In this document: piece by piece, positions 47,286 to 60,377 of the stretch | Position numbering within the stretch: position 1 is the first letter of the stretch | Layout of the letters: each line of letters begins with the position of its first letter | Assembly: GCA_902729315.2 (NCBI GenBank) | Contig: LR746278.1 | Location: 2,201,001-2,265,000, forward strand | From: Spirodela intermedia | Taxonomy: Eukaryota; Streptophyta; Magnoliopsida; Alismatales; Araceae | Direction: 5' to 3' | DNA length: 64,000 nt | Made by a program: the position numbers and the translations under genes | The notes under the pieces: model-generated | What the model was told of the DNA's origin: nothing | Seen by the model: the letters and a program-made list of their open reading frames with translations, nothing else | Database searches by the model: none

Positions 47286-50200
47286 ATGATCATGCTTTCG
47301 CGGCTGCCGTCTCCGTCCTGGTGCGCTGCCGTCCGAACGCGCTGTATTGCGCGATCTCTCAGTCGAAGGCTCGGACTTTCTTCTGCTCGGCGATGTCACA
47401 TTCCATTGAGGCGGCCGATAACTCGAGCTCTTTCTCTGCCAAGTAAGAAACGGCTTCTGTTTTGTTTTGGCTTTTCCTTCGAGAATTTGGTTTCTTCAGT
47501 GAGAGAGACGGTGATGCGTTTGAAGCATAAGGTCAATGGCAATTACATATTTCTAACGTTCTTCTGGCTATTTTTGAGCTTGTGTTCGTCCTTTTATGTT
47601 TATTTTTTCTGGAAAGCCAGCATCCGTGTGACTGCTAGGGAAGGTCAACACGGCATGGAGCAACTTATGACCTTTTTCACCCCTGGGGAGGACTAATTCG
47701 ATTACTGTGCTGTCATCATCCTTTGATACAGAATATTGCCATGATACGTCCTTCGTGGGTTTTCTTGTGATCCTATATCTTTTTTTATTCGTTTCGTCGA
47801 AGGGAGTGCGATGGTTCTGATGATCTGGAACATCCTTTTTATCGAAATTCGACTTCCAAGACGTGGAAGCAGTCTCAGTCATTGCTTCTTTAGCACTAAT
47901 TGTCATTTATGGATGCTTTCATAAGTTATTTTACATAGCAGATAAAATTGGAATGTACTTGGAGTAAAAACTAATGCGTGAAGCCGAAATATTTCTTGTT
48001 TTAGTCATTTATGCGTGCTAAATTCTACGCACCATCTGGTGCGTACAATATATGCCTGCTCTTTAAATCACATTGTCGTATTCACACCCCATCGACTGAT
48101 CTATTCACCATGGTTAGTCTAACAATGTGGAGAAGACAGCGCACACATTGCTATTAATTTTATACAGTTTGTTGAAGTAAAATGGGTTTTGATATAACAT
48201 TTACAGGCTTATCCAATGGAGAGCTGGACTCAACCAGACAAACGAATATGTCAGAAATCATATTCCTGGGAACTGGCACTAGCGAAGGAATCCCTCGAGT
48301 GAGCTGCCTTACTGATCCTCTGAAAAAATGCGAGGTATGATTTGCAAATTCATTTTAATTTTACCTTATAAATTCAGCACAATTGAACGGCCGCACCCAA
48401 GCTATCCAAGATCGGTACAGTAGTCCGGTAATGTTTTAAAATCGACTGCCTGACTAGTTCAGCATTGACGACTTTGTGCCAGAGATCCTGGCAAGGGGAA
48501 GTTTGCTTTAGTACTTGTCCAATAATTTATCCAAGAACTCAACATCTAATGAGTTTTGGTTTCATCAACTCTAATGGTCGTTTCCAATTTCTTTCAGGTT
48601 TGTTCGAAAGCAACAGAACCCGGGAATAAGAACAAGAGGCTGAACACGAGCATCCTTATACGCTATAATTGTTCTGGTGGAAGATTTAACATTCTTATAG
48701 ACGCTGGAAAGTATGCGAATTGATTGATGTTTACTTGTAAATACTTGTCTTACCTTGAAAATTATGATCATTTCCTGCACAGTTTTTTGCATTCATGGTA
48801 TTGTACTCGAGATAGTCTATTATATCTCCTAGTTTTTATACATTTTCCGCTCCCTTTCGATTCATCAATTGTTTTCAGTTGATAGTAATGCTAGCTTGTA
48901 GTCTAGATGTTTATTATTCTTTTTTTTTGTTCTTTTCAGGTTTTTCTACCATAGTGCTCTAAGATGGTTTCCCTTTTATGGGTAAGGGTCTTGATTCATC
49001 AGTGAATAACGCATTACTCGAAGTTCACCTTTTTATTAGTTTCTATTGCTTGGGTTTTCAATAATTTTAAGAATAAAATTGCATCCAGTTTCATTGTGGA
49101 ACATGCTGCGGACATGCATTGAGTTGTTTTACTGGGGTTCGTATAACCTTTGATCTTTCCGGTAACATGTCATATTCGCCATGAAATTGTGCTGTAGTGC
49201 TTATATTCGTCGCTAAATGCTGAAAACTGAGTTGTGGAAAACTTCGTTCTGTAGGCAGTCTCATGTCGTTTCATTTTATGCTCACTTTTCATTTTTGTTC
49301 CGTTGCAAGACTTCTAATCAGCTCACTGGTCTAATTCTCAAGATCACATTCCAATGGATCTAGTAAAATGTTGTTTTGGATATGGATATTTTGCCATTAT
49401 TTTGCTCTCTTTATCATGGTCGATTGTCAGATTTTAGGGGAAGATCGATAACATATATATTATCTTCTATTTCTAGTTTTTATTCATATTTTTATTCTTA
49501 TGATATTTAGTCGTTTGTTTCTATCAGGATAAGGACAATCGACGCGGTCATTATTACCCATTCCCATGCAGATGCGATTGGAGGTCATTAACATTCGCTC
49601 AGCTACCTTCCTTCGTTGTGATATGCTTATAATAAATGTTATGGACACGGAAATCATGGGCCAAATTTGAATAGGAATTTTCTCAAAATTTCTTCGTTCT
49701 GCTTATCTAAATCCCATCAAATGCAAGATTTACCATGCCAACGTTGTGAACAAATGTTTCCAACTTATAGATCTACCACCCTCCTTGTTTCTATTTATTT
49801 TATTGTATTAAGGATCGGCTTTGATAGTGTTTAATTGCAAGATAGTTTCAAGTGTTGTTTGATTCCTTTGCTGTCTAATACCACTCTTTCCCATTTGAAA
49901 TTTTGAACCCAGGTGTGATTGAAAAATACCTTTAAACAAGAGTAGGGCTGTTTATGTGCCGGACTAGCTTGTCATGCGTTTAACACGTCACTAACTTCTG
50001 TGTTTTGATTTTGAGATTCACTCACAAATCCCTTGTCTTTAACAAAAAATTGCTACACGACAAGGTTCTGTTTTCTTGTTTACAGTTGAGTCTCTTTTTT
50101 CTTTTTTCTCAGGACCAACACCGATTACCCCTAGGATGATTCATCTCAAATATGTTAGCTTATGCGATTACTTACTTCTTATTTTACAGTAATGGTGCTG

Positions 50201-53053
50201 AAACCAATTAAAGATCAATGACAACATTTAAATCTCTGTCTGAAGCCAACCGATGATATTTCTTGGCATGGCACCATAAAAATCTCTATTTGATGACAAG
50301 TGTCGCTTCCATGGCAATGGCCTTCCATGGCGGAAGAAGTATACCGGTGATCCAAATTTTCTTTTATCCTTGGGATGAAAACCATTGTATTGGTTGTCCT
50401 CGAGAATTATGTTTTTGGTGTACGACTCTTCCTGTCCGTAAAGTCTCCTAAACTTTTCAGCTTGCCTACCTATTTTCTTGCAAGCCTTTATTTTCTTTAT
50501 ATCATGAGAGTCGTCATTTTATGCTTTCAATGATGACATAGATCATGCTATTTTTTACTGGGAAATGTATCAGCACGTGGATCAGAGTCGTCCAAAGACA
50601 TTCATGGAACATAAACAATGTGTCTAATGCAGGCCTTGATGATCTTCGAGATTGGACAAACAATGTTCAGCCTTGTGTTCCAATTTATACAGCAATACGT
50701 GATTTTGAGGTTGACATCAAGAAACTTCTGTCCTCACGTAATACACTATTTTTTCTGACGAGAATATTAATCTACTTTGCATTTATACTGAACTTTGAAA
50801 TGTTATTGTCTTTTTATCAACAGAAATCAGTCGATTTGCTTCATTGGCCTTCATGGGCTTACCGATACTTGCATTTATTTTAAAACAATGTATCAAATGG
50901 AGATAACAAAACATTGGTAGATTACTCCAGTTGAAGGTGGGCCTCAGTTAGCCCTTAGATTAAGTTTCCCTCATCACAATCGTTTTTAAAAGAACTATGA
51001 TACGGTACCCCTAAAGACATATGTTTGTCGTAGGAAGACAGTCTAGAAGCTTCTGTAGTGAACACTGGGATAGGAACGGGCTGAACAGTATAAATACCTT
51101 CCTATGTGAATAAGAGAGGGTATTGTGGTAGAAGGTCACGAGAGGAAAGGGAGAGTGGGGAATTCTCTCGAACTAATTCCCATCTGTTCATTGTTTTCTC
51201 TGTTTTCTTTGAATACATTGTTCGTTTTCCTTTCTTTGTCCAAGAGGAGAGAAGGGGATCGTATCACACTACTTCCATCATCGTGATGTCATCATATACC
51301 CACCAGTGTCAGGTCTGCTTAGGACATTAGAGGCCATGTAACCCGATACCAATCACTGATTCTGAGGCCTAGCAACTTCTAATTGGTGAGTGGGGTCTAT
51401 CGACCTCTGGGAGAGGAGCTAGAAGACGCTAGTTGGCTAGTGGTTAAATCTTTGAGTTCAATAGAAACGAAATACAGAGGAGATGCTGGAATATGTAGAG
51501 AAAATAGGGAGGTCAGTCAATATAAATGGAACTGGGAAGTCCACGAGGAAGGGAAAAAAGAAAAAGAAAAGAAAGAACAGCAAGCTATTACTGACCGCAC
51601 GTGTAGGACATGTGAGGCCAAGTGTGTACAGTACAGCGAGCCCAAGTGTAGGACATATGATCAGGCAAAATAAAAAATCTAACTGTAATTTGGAAGAAAA
51701 TGCAGGTATCTGGCCATATATTTCTCTGCCTTTTGATTAGCGTCGACCTTGAGTTTCGAAGCATTTCTACCAGTCTACGTTCTCTATTCAGCAAGTTTTT
51801 TTTTAATAGGTCCCAGTTATAATATTTATCTTAAATCTTTCTGAAGCTGGACTAGAAAAGTGCTTTTGTTTTTTACGGAATATATCTTTTAATAGAAAAT
51901 GAACTTGTTCGTCTTTTTGTCCATTTCCATAGATTCAACCATTCAGCTCCCAGGCACCTGGATATTAATTACCTAACAATCATAGCGCACGATTTTAGTT
52001 CAAACATTGTTTCAAAAAATTCAGCTCCACGTTTGAAAAATAACGTTAAATTAATTTCTCTTGATAATTTAATATTCAGGACAGAGGGGCATGAATTGTT
52101 TCAGGTGATGCAGAAGACTCACTACTACCTCGTGGACACCAGCGTGATCATACCAGGTGCTGCAGTGTCTGACCTGCAGTTTAACATCATAAAGGAAGAG
52201 CCATTCACCGTGCATAATCTTCAGGTCAGGAATCTCTTGGCCATCGCAAAGTGTTCATCTAATTCTTATTGAGGCAAAGAAAATCACAGTGAGAGGTGAT
52301 GTCCAACATCACGGATTATGATTCAACCTCATGTTTCGTGTAGATCACTCCTTTGCCCGTTTGGCACGGCCCGGGCTATCGTTCCCTCGGTTTTCGTTTC
52401 GGCAACGTCTGCTACATCAGGTATCCATCCTCGTTGACTTTATTTTTTCTTTTTTTAGGCATCCCGGTTGTGGGCCTGATCGGAGCCCGTTTCCATTCAT
52501 ACCAACAGTGATGCCAGCGACATACCAGAAGAGACGTACGAGCTCCTCACCGGCTGTGATCTGCTGATTGTGGTGAATCACCGACCCTACTCTTCTCACC
52601 GGATATTTACCCATTTAAAGCGTCCGACTTTGGTGTTCTACTGTGATTTCTTCAGGATGCTCTGAGACCCGATCGCTCCTCGACGACTCATTTCGGATTA
52701 CCAAGAGTAAAATATTATTATTATTATCCTCTCTACTTTGATGCCTTCTCGGAAATATTTCTAATTTTCGTAATCCCTTCTTCCTATCCCTCTCTATCTA
52801 GGCGCTACAGGAGGTCCGCAGAATCCAACCAAAGAGAACCCTCTTTACTGGTACGTCATGCAGCTGTTGACTCTTTATCCTGCTGCCACGTGGCATGAGA
52901 GATAACGTCGTGTTTTTTTCTTTGGGTTCATCAGGGATGATGCACTTGATGGATCACGACAAAGTCAACGAGTATCTGGGGAGTTTGATGGAGACGGAGG
53001 GGCTGGATATTCAGCTGAGCTACGACGGGCTCCGCATACCGGTCAGTCTCTGA
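47286..53053 (+). CDS. Metallo-beta-lactamase-fold hydrolase, PhnP-like (C777.06c family), organelle-targeted
   Basis: Twelve exons in phase: 47286-47442, 48207-48334, 48598-48710, 48940-48981, 49528-49583, 50633-50709, 52105-52224, 52344-52420, 52509-52572, 52656-52706, 52802-52850, 52935-53053; 350 residues. The first about 65 residues are Arg/Ser-rich without acidic residues (MIMLSRLPSPSWCAAVRTRC), a likely mitochondrial or plastid transit peptide. The catalytic part starts SEIIFLGTGTSEGIPRVSC, with KCEVC as a likely zinc-binding pair, FNILIDAGK, the metal motif IITHSHADAIGGLDD (Ala where classical HxHxDH has His, as I recall for this eukaryotic group), VWHGPG, CYISDVSDIPEETYELL and MMHLMDH. 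Homologues such as Arabidopsis At1g30300 are uncharacterised; phosphodiesterase activity on a cyclic phosphate is a family-level inference. Intron 6 (1.4 kb) may contain a retroelement remnant. Confidence 0.9.
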
Positions 53054-54093
53054 TCGTCGTATATCCTCCAGCTATTTTTTTTTTCTGTCCCCCATTGGGT
53101 TTTGCGATCTGGGGGGTGGATTGTGCTGAAGATAGCATCGAGCAAGGCGCTTTGCCTTGGTCTATTGAAAATGAACGCACGAGCAATGAACCAGTTGATT
53201 TGAACGGGTATAGGCCATGATTGAGTTGACTTGTGGAACCAAGTCGAACGGTCATGCGACCATTGCTCATTTGGTGGAAAAGTCAACCCTAATGATATTA
53301 CAGCGGAAAACCGCTTTTCCGCCGACGGCAGTGGACGATTCTCGTCGGACATTCGTCGACTTTTCTTAAAAAGAAAATTTGTCAGTCTGTTGGACTAACA
53401 CGTAAACTGGCCGTCTCATTTTTCCGAAATTTAGTGATAATATAAAAGCCCGGAAGGGCAAACATGGGCCTTTATCGGGCCCAATACAGCTTGGCCCAGA
53501 GGAGGTCAGCAGCCCAAGTCAGCCTGACTGGGCTGGGGTTTGTGGGCCACACGTATTGGTCTACGGCCCATTAAAGAGCCGGAAGAAACACGGATTTCCG
53601 TGATAGGAATACACCTGCCATGGGGGGGGCGGGGGCGGTTACTTCTCGGGTAGATCGCCAATAATCGACGAGAAAAATTTAGGGACATGTACACTTTATC
53701 ATAACAAAATCGGAGACATAAGTAATTGATATCTTTTTGGTGGGATCAAACCAGCAAAAAAGCCCGCTCTTTGGCGGTGGTGGGCCCGTAAGGGGGCCCA
53801 ATCGAATCGGAAAGCGTGGGGCGTGTTGTATGCGAGATCTCGGTGCTGCCTGCCCCTGGTGGAGTGGACGTCAAGGGCTGGTTAGCGGTGGGGAGATCGA
53901 GTATTAAAAGAAACCCGTAGGCAGAGGTGGGAGGCACTGTTGCTCTTCCCGTTTTCGCCGCAGAAGCCCTAGATAAGAAAGGTATTCCGATCGGTCTCGG
54001 GCCTTCGTTCATCCTGGGGTTAGGAGATGGCTAGGGTTTAGTGACGTAACCTTTGCTCCTTTGCAGGTGTTGGTAGGTAGATTGGTAGATCCC
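53054..54093 (+). promoter_or_regulatory. Promoter and 5' leader of the hnRNP-like gene with many site II motifs
   Basis: GGCCCA/TGGGCC-type hexamers are dense at 53467-53580 and again near 53780-53806. A TATTAAAAG lies at about 53901. The leader appears to contain an intron (donor-like AAG|GTATTCC near 53980, acceptor TTTGCAG ending at 54066) before the ATG at 54094. No coding region is seen in 53054-54093. Confidence 0.55.
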
Positions 54094-57000
54094 ATGGAGG
54101 CAGCGGCAGAGGAGCGAAATGATGTCACCGGCGCGGAAGAGTACGAATACGAGGAGATAGTAGAAGAGGTGGAAGAAGAGGTAGAAGAGGAGATAGAAGA
54201 GGAGGTAGAAGAGGAAGAGGGCGATGGAGATGGAGGATCTCAGGAACGTGGGGTAGATAAAGTAGATAGTGGAGGCCAGGAGATGAAACAATCAGTTAGC
54301 GGTACATCTTCCGAAGGGTTAGTAGTTCGGGTCGTAGGGTCTCACATAGAATTGTAGTTTTATTCGTTATGAAAGTGCGCATTTGTTTTAGATTTTCGCC
54401 CTTACCGTAGATTCAGGCTTAGTTCTTGGTTCTGTTAAAGTTTTTGGTCCCCATCCAGATTGGCACGGGATATTCGCAGTCAGAACATATGGTAATCTGA
54501 CTTTTTCTTGTTTGTTAGAAAAATCTTCGTTGGCGGCCTTGCATGGGAGACGACAGAAGGTAAACTATTAATTTCCATTCTTTAGTATTTTGGTTTTTCA
54601 TGTCTCTCTGGTGTCATTACACTGTTCAGTTTTGGAAATCATTATTATGCATTTAGAGATCTATTACGTACTATGAATCCCCTTCTTTCCTTTAATGATT
54701 ACGGCTCGCAGCTACGTTTATGTGTGTTTTGAAAAGTTTGTTTTTATGATGGTATATTTAGTTCATAGTTCCTTTGATACGTAGGCGGCTGCTTGGTATA
54801 ATGCTAGTTGCTGGGAAACCATCATTCATAGGCATTATTATCCACCCTTATGCACCGCAGTTTACTTAATCGCTGTGGGTCCAAAGGCATCGTATAAGTT
54901 TATATCCATTAGTTTACCTGGCGCAGACGGACGCCATGCAATACGATCCGCCATCAAGTCACGTTTTTTTGTTGGTCAGAAAAACGTTTTCGTAATGTTT
55001 CTGCAATTTTTCTGGAGATATATATATCTTTCTCATTGGGTCCTTGATAAACATTGGCTAAGACATTATTCATATTGCCCTGACCCATTCTAATAGGGCA
55101 ATGGATGCATTCCATTGCATATTTTATAATTATGACACTAAAAATAATTGCATTCTGTTTATCTGACATATATTTACAACATTCTGAATCAGGTGATTCT
55201 GATGATGAGAAACGGACATATTATTTGTACCTGACCTTTATCAGTGATTTTAAATATATGTCGGGGAGAAATGCATCATGAAGTAGAGAGTATCGAACTT
55301 GTAATCAACGCTATTAATATTTTTTGTTTACGTAGGATTTTTTCTATCCATATATTCCCATTCATTGAATAAACTCTTTAGTCAACATATTTAGATAAGT
55401 TCCATGCAATTGATTTATATGATGCCTCCTTCATATGATCACATACCGTGGAATCTTGCATCTAGGTCTGATGGATTGCTTCTGAATGACAAGTTCGGTA
55501 ATTATTTTTCATATTCTTACCTTAAGCTTGTGAATGGTATTTATTACTTTGGTTGGAGATGTATAATCAGCAGAATATGCGGCTCCTAGTTACTGTCGAG
55601 TCCAATTTGTCTTGACATTGAATTCTTCTTCTTTTGTCATTAATTTTTGGATCAGTTTCCCACCTAGTAGCTAACTCTTTAGTCTTTCCATTGCTCTTTT
55701 TCATAAAAAATATCTGCCATTTCTAGCATCTTAGTAGGAATGTTGACACCTTTTTGAGGTTAAAAGTGAGTAGATAAAAAGATGTGAAGGTATAAAAAGA
55801 TTTTTTGAGCAGAATTTTGTGCACAAAAGAGCATTCCTAAAAGAGAATTTTGAAGTGCTTTCAATTTACCGTTCCCACCATACTTCATTAGTGTCATCTT
55901 TTCTTCTTCCAGCTACTTTTGTATTTTTTATTTAGGTTGGTTAGATTTTTTGAATATCCATGCCCATCAATAAGCGAGTTATTTCATGGCCACCTTTTGG
56001 AAAATGTTGGACGGATTTTTTTTGGAAAACTCGAGTCCATTTGAGAATCTGAAAAAGCAATATCAGAATCACTTGTAGTATTTTTCAAATGATTGCCTCT
56101 TGTAAGAGGACTCACAATCCTGGATTACCACAACTTTTTAGTCCTTTGTTTAGAAATTATCAAGTTGTATGATTATTTTAATCCTTTGTTAGCTTTTTCT
56201 TTGCCTTGTTATCTGCTGTATTTCAATGTAACAGTGATGTTGGAGAGATGTTTTTATTCCTTTTATCTTCAAATGGTAGTTGTTATTTATACCAGAGGAA
56301 ATACGTTGCTTTTCCAATAGTGTTTCAGTTGTTTTTTTACGAGAGAGGTAAGGATCTGTTCAGGTTATGGCTTCCCAAATATTTGAATGCAGATTGGGTC
56401 ACTTTATGGCTTCTAGGACTGGTCAACTAATAATTGATGACTGGTTTCACCTAGGTTAAATTTGGTTGAATAAGTTATTTAAATGATTATATGTTGCTTT
56501 TATGGTGTATTTCTATTTCTTTGGGATTATGACGAGAAAATTTATCGTCTGCATGTAAGAAATTCCTTCACTATCTATGTTTTTCAACCGTTCCTTTGGC
56601 AGATACTTTTTCCAAGCACTTCAGGAACTATGGTGAGATCACCGACTCTGTGATTATGAAGGAGAAGGGCACAGGAAGGCCTCGAGGGTTTGGTTTTATC
56701 ACATTTGCCGACCCATCTGTCGTTGAAAAGGTCCTGGAAGATGACCATGTAATCGATGGAAGAACGGTACGTCCGCTCAATGTACCATTTATTCAACGTT
56801 TCATGTTTCTTTCACTTGCTTGACTCTTTGAATGAGCTGATACACGAAGCCAACCTTCGCTTCACTTCCAGGTAGAAGTAAAGCGCACTGTGCCGAGGGA
56901 GAGCATGCAGACCAGAGGAGGCTCCAAGACGAAGAAAATATTTGTCGGCGGACTGCCCACCTCTCTAACAGAAGGTTGGCATGGAAGCTCTTGTTTCTCC

Positions 57001-57720
57001 CATTCATGCTCCCATATTCTGGGGTTTCTTTGACCTCCCATCCACTTGCAGAAGAGTTCAAGGATTACTTCAGTTCATACGGCGCTGTCGTGGAGCACCA
57101 GATAATGCTCGATCACAAGACTGGGAGATCACGTGGCTTTGGCTTCATCACCTTTGAGAGTGAGGATTCGGTCGATGAAGTCATGTCTCAGGGCAAAATG
57201 CATTCCCTGGGTGGTAAGCAGGTTTGTCCGAAGACCTTACAGTCCTGAAATCCCATTTTTTTCAATCTTTTTAATATGATAATTAGCCGATCTTCAGCAA
57301 TCGTACTCGTTAATTAGTTCACAAAAAATATCTGGGTAGGTTGAAATCAAGAAGGCTGAACCGAAGAAAGGAGGGGAGGATGGAAGGGGTGGCTATGGTC
57401 CTGGTGGAGGGAGTGCATATGGAGGAGGGTACGGCGGTGGTGGTTACGGCTATGGCGGAGGCCATCGGTCTGGTGGCGGCGGCGGCTATGGTGGGCGGAT
57501 TTCTGCTCCAGTGGGAGGATACGGCAGAGGCTACGGTGGCGGCTACGGCGGAGGGTACGAATTTGGAATGGGCTACGGCGGAGGGTACGGTGGGCCCATG
57601 TACGGCGCCACAGGATACGGCGGCGGCTATGGATATGGTGGGTCTTATGGCGGCGGAGGTGGTGGATATGGTGGTGGCGGTGGTGGCCGGTATGGTCGCT
57701 ACCATCCGTATGGAAGATGA
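54094..57720 (+). CDS. hnRNP A/B-like (Musashi-type) RNA-binding protein, two RRMs and glycine-rich tail
   Basis: Six exons in phase: 54094-54317, 54519-54559, 56603-56766, 56872-56974, 57052-57221 and 57340-57720, giving 360 residues. Residues about 15-45 are an acidic repeat (VEEEVEEEIEEEVEEEE). RRM1 (about 76-150) has RNP2 KIFVGGL and RNP1 RGFGFITF; RRM2 (about 165-240) repeats both (KKIFVGGLPTS, RGFGFITF). The C-terminal 110 residues are Gly/Tyr-rich (GGYGGGYG repeats), a low-complexity domain of the kind that drives RNP condensates. The gene probably acts in nuclear or stress-related mRNA binding; specific targets are unknown. Intron 2 is 2.0 kb, and the RRM1 beta-strand exon is only 41 bp. 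Confidence 0.94.
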
Positions 57721-58002
57721 GGACATCGTTAGCTCTCTGATCATGGCCGGCGATGAGTTGTGCCCACCAAAAGACCCTGTATTTCTACAAACCATGACGA
57801 TTTTCCGCCGCCATGATCTAATACGAGCGATTACTCTTGAATTCCTGATGAATCTGAGTTATTATTCTCCCTTCGGGTTCTTTTTTTTTTCTTAATATCT
57901 TTCTCTCTAGATCGATGAATTCAAAGCCTACGGACAGAACCAGGTCTGGATCCAGACGAGGTAAATGCCGCAGGGGTGAGGGACTCTGACAGCTGAGACC
58001 GG

Positions 58003-58657
58003 TCAGTTAACCTTCAAGATGGACTTCATCAGCTCGTAGAAGAGGTAGCTCAGAGCGGCGGATGGGAGCACCTGCAAGTTCGCCGGCGAGCTTCCTTCCG
58101 TCAGTTGCAAACCTTCCGATTTAATTCCATGGACGGAAGAGAGAGAGAGAGAGGGGGAATGGAGGGGCGGACCTGGAGGGCGCTGGGGAGGAGCCCCGCG
58201 AAGAGGGACGGAACCCCGTCTCTCTCTATCAACCTGACGAAGGCAGCCGCCATTCCCATTCCGGCACGCCGCTGGAGCTGGAGCTGCCTGCGTAAGACTT
58301 CAAGTGGGTAGGTCACCGTCTCTGCGCAGGCTCCGGCGACGGCGCCGTAGACGAGCCTCCTCGCCACACCCACCTCCACGGCGGCCCTGTCGCCGTTGCG
58401 GCGGCGGCGCTGCCGGTGTGATAGGTCGAAGGCCTTGAGCATGTCGTAGACCGCGTAGAAAATGGCGCTCGACGGGCCCATGCTGATCAGCGCCGGCGCT
58501 AGGCCCTTGTACAGCGACAGGAACCCCTCGTTGCGCACCATGTGCAAGAAGCATCCCTCCACTCCCCCCAGTAACTCACCTCCCGGAGCTATCAATCTCG
58601 TCCTTATCTGCAAATCCCCGCCGCCGCCGCTCAAATCAGGGGAGAGAGAGAGAGAAT

Positions 58658-58727
<70 letters not shown>

Positions 58728-59515
58728 GAGAGAGAGAGAGGAGGTGGCGGCGTACTGTGTCGAGGGGTAGGCAGACGACGGTGGCGGCGACGCCGGAGAT
58801 GCCACCGGCGACGAGTCTGTCGTGGTTTGAGATCTCGGTCTTGCCGGGGAGGCGGAGGAGGCAGTCGCAGTACATGTCGTAGCAGACGAAGTTGATGGAC
58901 TTGAAGGGGATCATGCGGAAGAGATTGAGGACGTTGCCCTTCCAGAATCCCCAGGGGCCCTCCGACTTCCAGATCCGCAGGACGATCCCCGGCAAGGAGT
59001 GGCCCGGCCCCCGGATGATGCACTCAAGCTTGATCCTCTCCAGCGGCGCCACGCAGGTCCTGTTTGTCAAAAACGACCTCCCCTCATCTTCACCATTGCC
59101 GAGCATCGATGGATCAAGAAGGAATTGGGAGACCAATGCTACCTACTTCTACTGCAAATGATGCGGGAGAGCAGGAGGATTTTTACCTGGAGATTATGGT
59201 GGAGACCGCGCCGGCCAGGAGGAACTTGGGCATGTCCGTCCAGGAGTTCCTCCCGCCGAGCTTCACGCTCTCGCTGCTCGGCTTTCCGTCCTCCTCCGCC
59301 GCCGCCGGAGAGTGGGTAATGGCGGCGAATGCGGGGCCTCGGAAGCTCCTCCCGCCGGAGAGGAGGACGGAACTGAAGCGGGAAGCAGGGAAGGAAGCCC
59401 GGAACAAGCTCTGCTTCATCTCGTTGGCGAGGAAGAGCTCGTCGCCGCCGCCCGGTGCAGCCAGGTCGGGGAAGTACTTCTCGAGCTCGCCGACGGACGC
59501 GGGGCGGCGCGGCAT
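58003..59515 (-). CDS. Mitochondrial carrier family protein, BTL3-like (probable adenine nucleotide transporter)
   Basis: Four exons in phase: 59187-59515, 58756-59059, 58173-58607 and 58003-58071; 378 residues. After about 95 N-terminal residues (MPRRPASVGELEKYFPD) come three solute-carrier repeats, each with the Px[DE]xx[KR] signature: APLERIK, LPLDTIRTR and YPLEVLRRQ. Other carrier features are GFWKGNVLNLFRMIPFKSIN, FLSLYKGLAPALISMGPSSA and GLLPSALQ. The protein ends SYLFYELMKSILKVN. Layout and sequence resemble plant BRITTLE1-like proteins (BTL), annotated as inner-membrane adenine nucleotide transporters; substrate is inferred. Intron 2 is only 148 bp and mostly microsatellite. Confidence 0.92.
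58637..58740 (+). repeat. (GA)n microsatellite filling intron 2 of the carrier gene
   Basis: About 100 bp of GA with few interruptions, occupying roughly two thirds of the 148-bp intron (58608-58755). On the coding strand it reads as a long CT polypyrimidine tract upstream of the TTTGCAG acceptor. Confidence 0.9.
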
Positions 59516-60377
59516 GGTTGCGCTGCCGGGGAAGGAGATCGAGCGGAGAGGAGTGGCCGGAAACCGCCGTGGACTGAGTCAGAGAGAGGGGGAGACATGG
59601 AGAAGAGGACGGCCTTGACAGAGGAGAGCAGAGCGGAGACTTCCACATGGAGGGCTGGAGTCCTCCCGGGTCTCATGGTGGTGGCGGAGATGGAGGCGTG
59701 CTGGCGGCGTGTGTGGTGCGGAGCTCTTTCTGGGTCGGAGGAGCCGCGGCCACCAGTTGCCGCTGGGGAAGCAGATAAGAAGAGCTGGCATGGCTGTGGG
59801 CCTGTCGTCTCCATCAATGTCTGCCCTTCTGGTCGATAAATTCCACATCGCCAAATTTTTTTCTCCCTCTTCTTTCAGACTAAGGGAGAATGAAAGAGAG
59901 AGAGAGAGAGAGATCAATTTCGGTACTCGGTGGGCGGAAGAGTCAACCAAATGAATATGGCTTCGGGGAGAGGAAGAATCTCCCTCACTCCGACGCAGAG
60001 GGTACAGACTCCACGATCTGCTCCCCCCCTTTACGAGCCAGGCTACCAGTGATGCCATTGAATGATTCTTCCATGGCAGGGCACTTAATGCGGCGAGGGG
60101 AGGAACAGGAGGAGCGATTGAAAGATGCAGTAGGGTCGGAGATGCATCAAAATCCATTCTGCGCCCGGAGATCATTACATGGAGTATCGACGCTGACATT
60201 CCGACTCAGATGCAGAGATTTGTTTTTCTCCAGAAGACGAAGGAAAGAACAAGAAAGAGAGCTGCCAAACCAGTCGCTTAACCAAACGAAATTTACAGAT
60301 GAAGTGCGAAGGTAGCGTTCTTCCTCCCGTGGTTTTCTTGGATCTGATTTCCTTCTCTTCTTCTTCTTCTTCTTCAC
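59516..60377. other. Intergenic spacer (carrier promoter / NHL 3' flank)
   Basis: Promoter and leader side of the mitochondrial carrier gene and 3' flank of the NHL gene. It holds a short (GA)n tract at about 59894-59912. Long open frames on the plus strand through 59312-59839 are antisense shadows of GC-rich leader and coding sequence. Confidence 0.5.

Noticed and set aside
47568-47906. 112-codon minus frame in intron 1 of the hydrolase gene
   Set aside because: Lies entirely in intron sequence, starts at doubtful codons and shows no homology.
59312-59839. Long plus-strand open frame (about 175 codons) antisense to the carrier gene's first exon
   Set aside because: It is the GC-rich antisense shadow of the carrier coding sequence and leader, with no family features.
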